Below are positions 63,255-64,000 of a stretch of 64,000 nucleotides of DNA, one piece after another. A model generated the notes under the pieces. The model saw nothing but the letters and a program-made list of their open reading frames with translations. It was not told the origin of the DNA and ran no database searches. The position numbers were made by a program, and so were the translations under genes. The stretch is from Athripsodes cinereus (Eukaryota > Arthropoda > Insecta > Trichoptera > Leptoceridae): assembly GCA_947579605.1 (NCBI GenBank), contig OX388313.1, forward strand, positions 3,906,001 to 3,970,000, read 5' to 3'. How positions within the stretch are numbered: the stretch's first letter is position 1; the number at the start of each line of letters is the position of its first letter.

Positions 63255-63366
63255 GATTCTCTTCACTCTTTTCTGTAAATATTTGTTTAATTCAGCGATA
63301 CGGTATGACACCCATAATGAATGCCTAATTGGCACAAACAGGATAACTTTCATGTTTATTGCAGAT
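63255..63366 (+). repeat. R225, 5' part
   Basis: TCTTCACTCTTTTCTGTAAA, AATTCAGCGATACGGTATGA and GGCACAAACAGGATAACTTT, ending CATGTTTATTGCAG where the LINE begins. Confidence 0.6.
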
Positions 63367-63939
63367 TTATTGTTTACGCCAGAAGGTGATCTCCGGTCGG
63401 AATTATCAATCCGCATAGGAGCAGCTAGCGGGGCTTTCAACAACATGAACAAAGTTTGGAAGGCGTCTGGACTCAGAATCAGGACAAAATGTCGCTTGTT
63501 CAATGCGTGCATCATCCCAATCCTTCTATATGGCTGTGAGTCTTGGCACTTAACCAAGGCTCAAGAGCGGAAGATACTAAGGTTTGAAAACAAGTGTCTT
63601 AGAAGGATTTTGGATGTCAGATGGTATGAACATGTTACAAATGATGCTATGCGCCGGCGCACCCAGCAGACCTGTAATCTTCGTAATACAGGAGAGACGA
63701 TGGTCCTGGCTGGGACATGTTTTGAGAATGCCTAATGATATTTGGCCAAAAAGAGCACTATTCTTCCGTCCGCTGGGGTTCCGTCGGCCCGGGCGTCCAT
63801 CTTTCACAATACACCGTTCCTATGACAACGATATCAGAGCGCAAGGAATGTCGTGGAAAGAGGTGACGAAATTGGCACAGAGACGCTCTGAATGGAGGAG
63901 GCTGGTTTCTGCCCTTTGCTCCCGAGAGGAGCGTTGAGG
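63367..63939 (+). pseudogene. RTE-like LINE, post-RT region (family R2)
   Basis: Frame reads LLFTPEGDLRSELSIRIGAA, then IPILLYGCESWHLTK and ILRFENKCLRRILDVRWYEH, the standard post-RT block of RTE-type LINEs. Near 63668 it shifts frame and continues RRWSWLGHVLRMPND, GRPSFTIHRSY and RSEWRRLVSALC to the TGA at 63935. The (GAT)n tail at 63940-63958 is the LINE's 3' end. 5'-truncated with one frameshift. Family mates lie at 20335 (-), 32460 (-) and 56893 (+). Confidence 0.85.
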
Positions 63940-63959
63940 GCGATGATGATGATGATGAT

Positions 63960-64000
63960 TATAACATGCAGTTAATCCGCTGGTTACCACACTTGTGACA
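63960..64000 (+). repeat. R225 / minisatellite-like 3' end, runs off the window
   Basis: ACATGCAGTTAATCCGCTGG and TTACCACACTTGTGACA. It is intermediate between the R225 3' end and the 94-bp minisatellite unit (ATTCCGCTGGTTACC). Confidence 0.6.

Overview
This window looks like repeat-dominated, AT-rich insect nuclear DNA. Recurrent runs such as TAGGTAGGTACCTA, together with the mix of elements (BEL/Pao, RTE-like and Jockey/CR1-like LINEs, Penelope-like, piggyBac and tRNA-derived SINEs), point to a moth or butterfly; that identification is inference. I found no convincing host protein-coding exon and no functional tRNA or rRNA gene. Almost everything that can be named is a transposable element or its debris.

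Layout. 0-8 kb: LINE 3' ends, a fold-back element at 2.9-3.3 kb, a TIR element at 4.06-4.49 kb and a 94-bp minisatellite at 4.88-5.54 kb. 8-12 kb: SINEs, two palindromic MITEs and a Penelope-like GIY-YIG endonuclease remnant (11.1-11.8 kb). 12-23 kb: scattered LINE tails, a 559-bp TIR element, a 157-bp tandem duplication and two hairpin MITEs (21.2 and 21.9 kb). 23-27.7 kb: a nest in which a decayed piggyBac sits in the target-site duplication of a hAT-like MITE, carries a SINE, and is followed by a LINE interrupted by a GC-rich 1.1-kb block of tandem repeats. 28-39 kb: RTE and LINE fragments, SINEs, MITEs.

39-50.5 kb: the youngest and best-preserved part. A 6.6-kb BEL/Pao LTR retrotransposon (41024-47645) has LTRs that look identical apart from the first base. 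Its Gag-Pol is split only by a one-base frame change. It is bracketed by two almost identical copies of a 1.86-kb segment. 50-64 kb: LINE 3' ends, SINEs, a (TTTA)n tract that is an expanded LINE tail, a pogo/Tigger-like MITE, and an RTE remnant at the right edge.

One family, called R225 here, occurs more than 20 times: about 225 bp, no tRNA promoter boxes, ending in (TAG)n. Its 3' end seems to have seeded the 94-bp minisatellite. Several LINE 3' ends carry a short hairpin whose stem bases change together between copies. One tRNA-derived SINE ends in the same kind of hairpin, as expected of a SINE that borrows a LINE's machinery.
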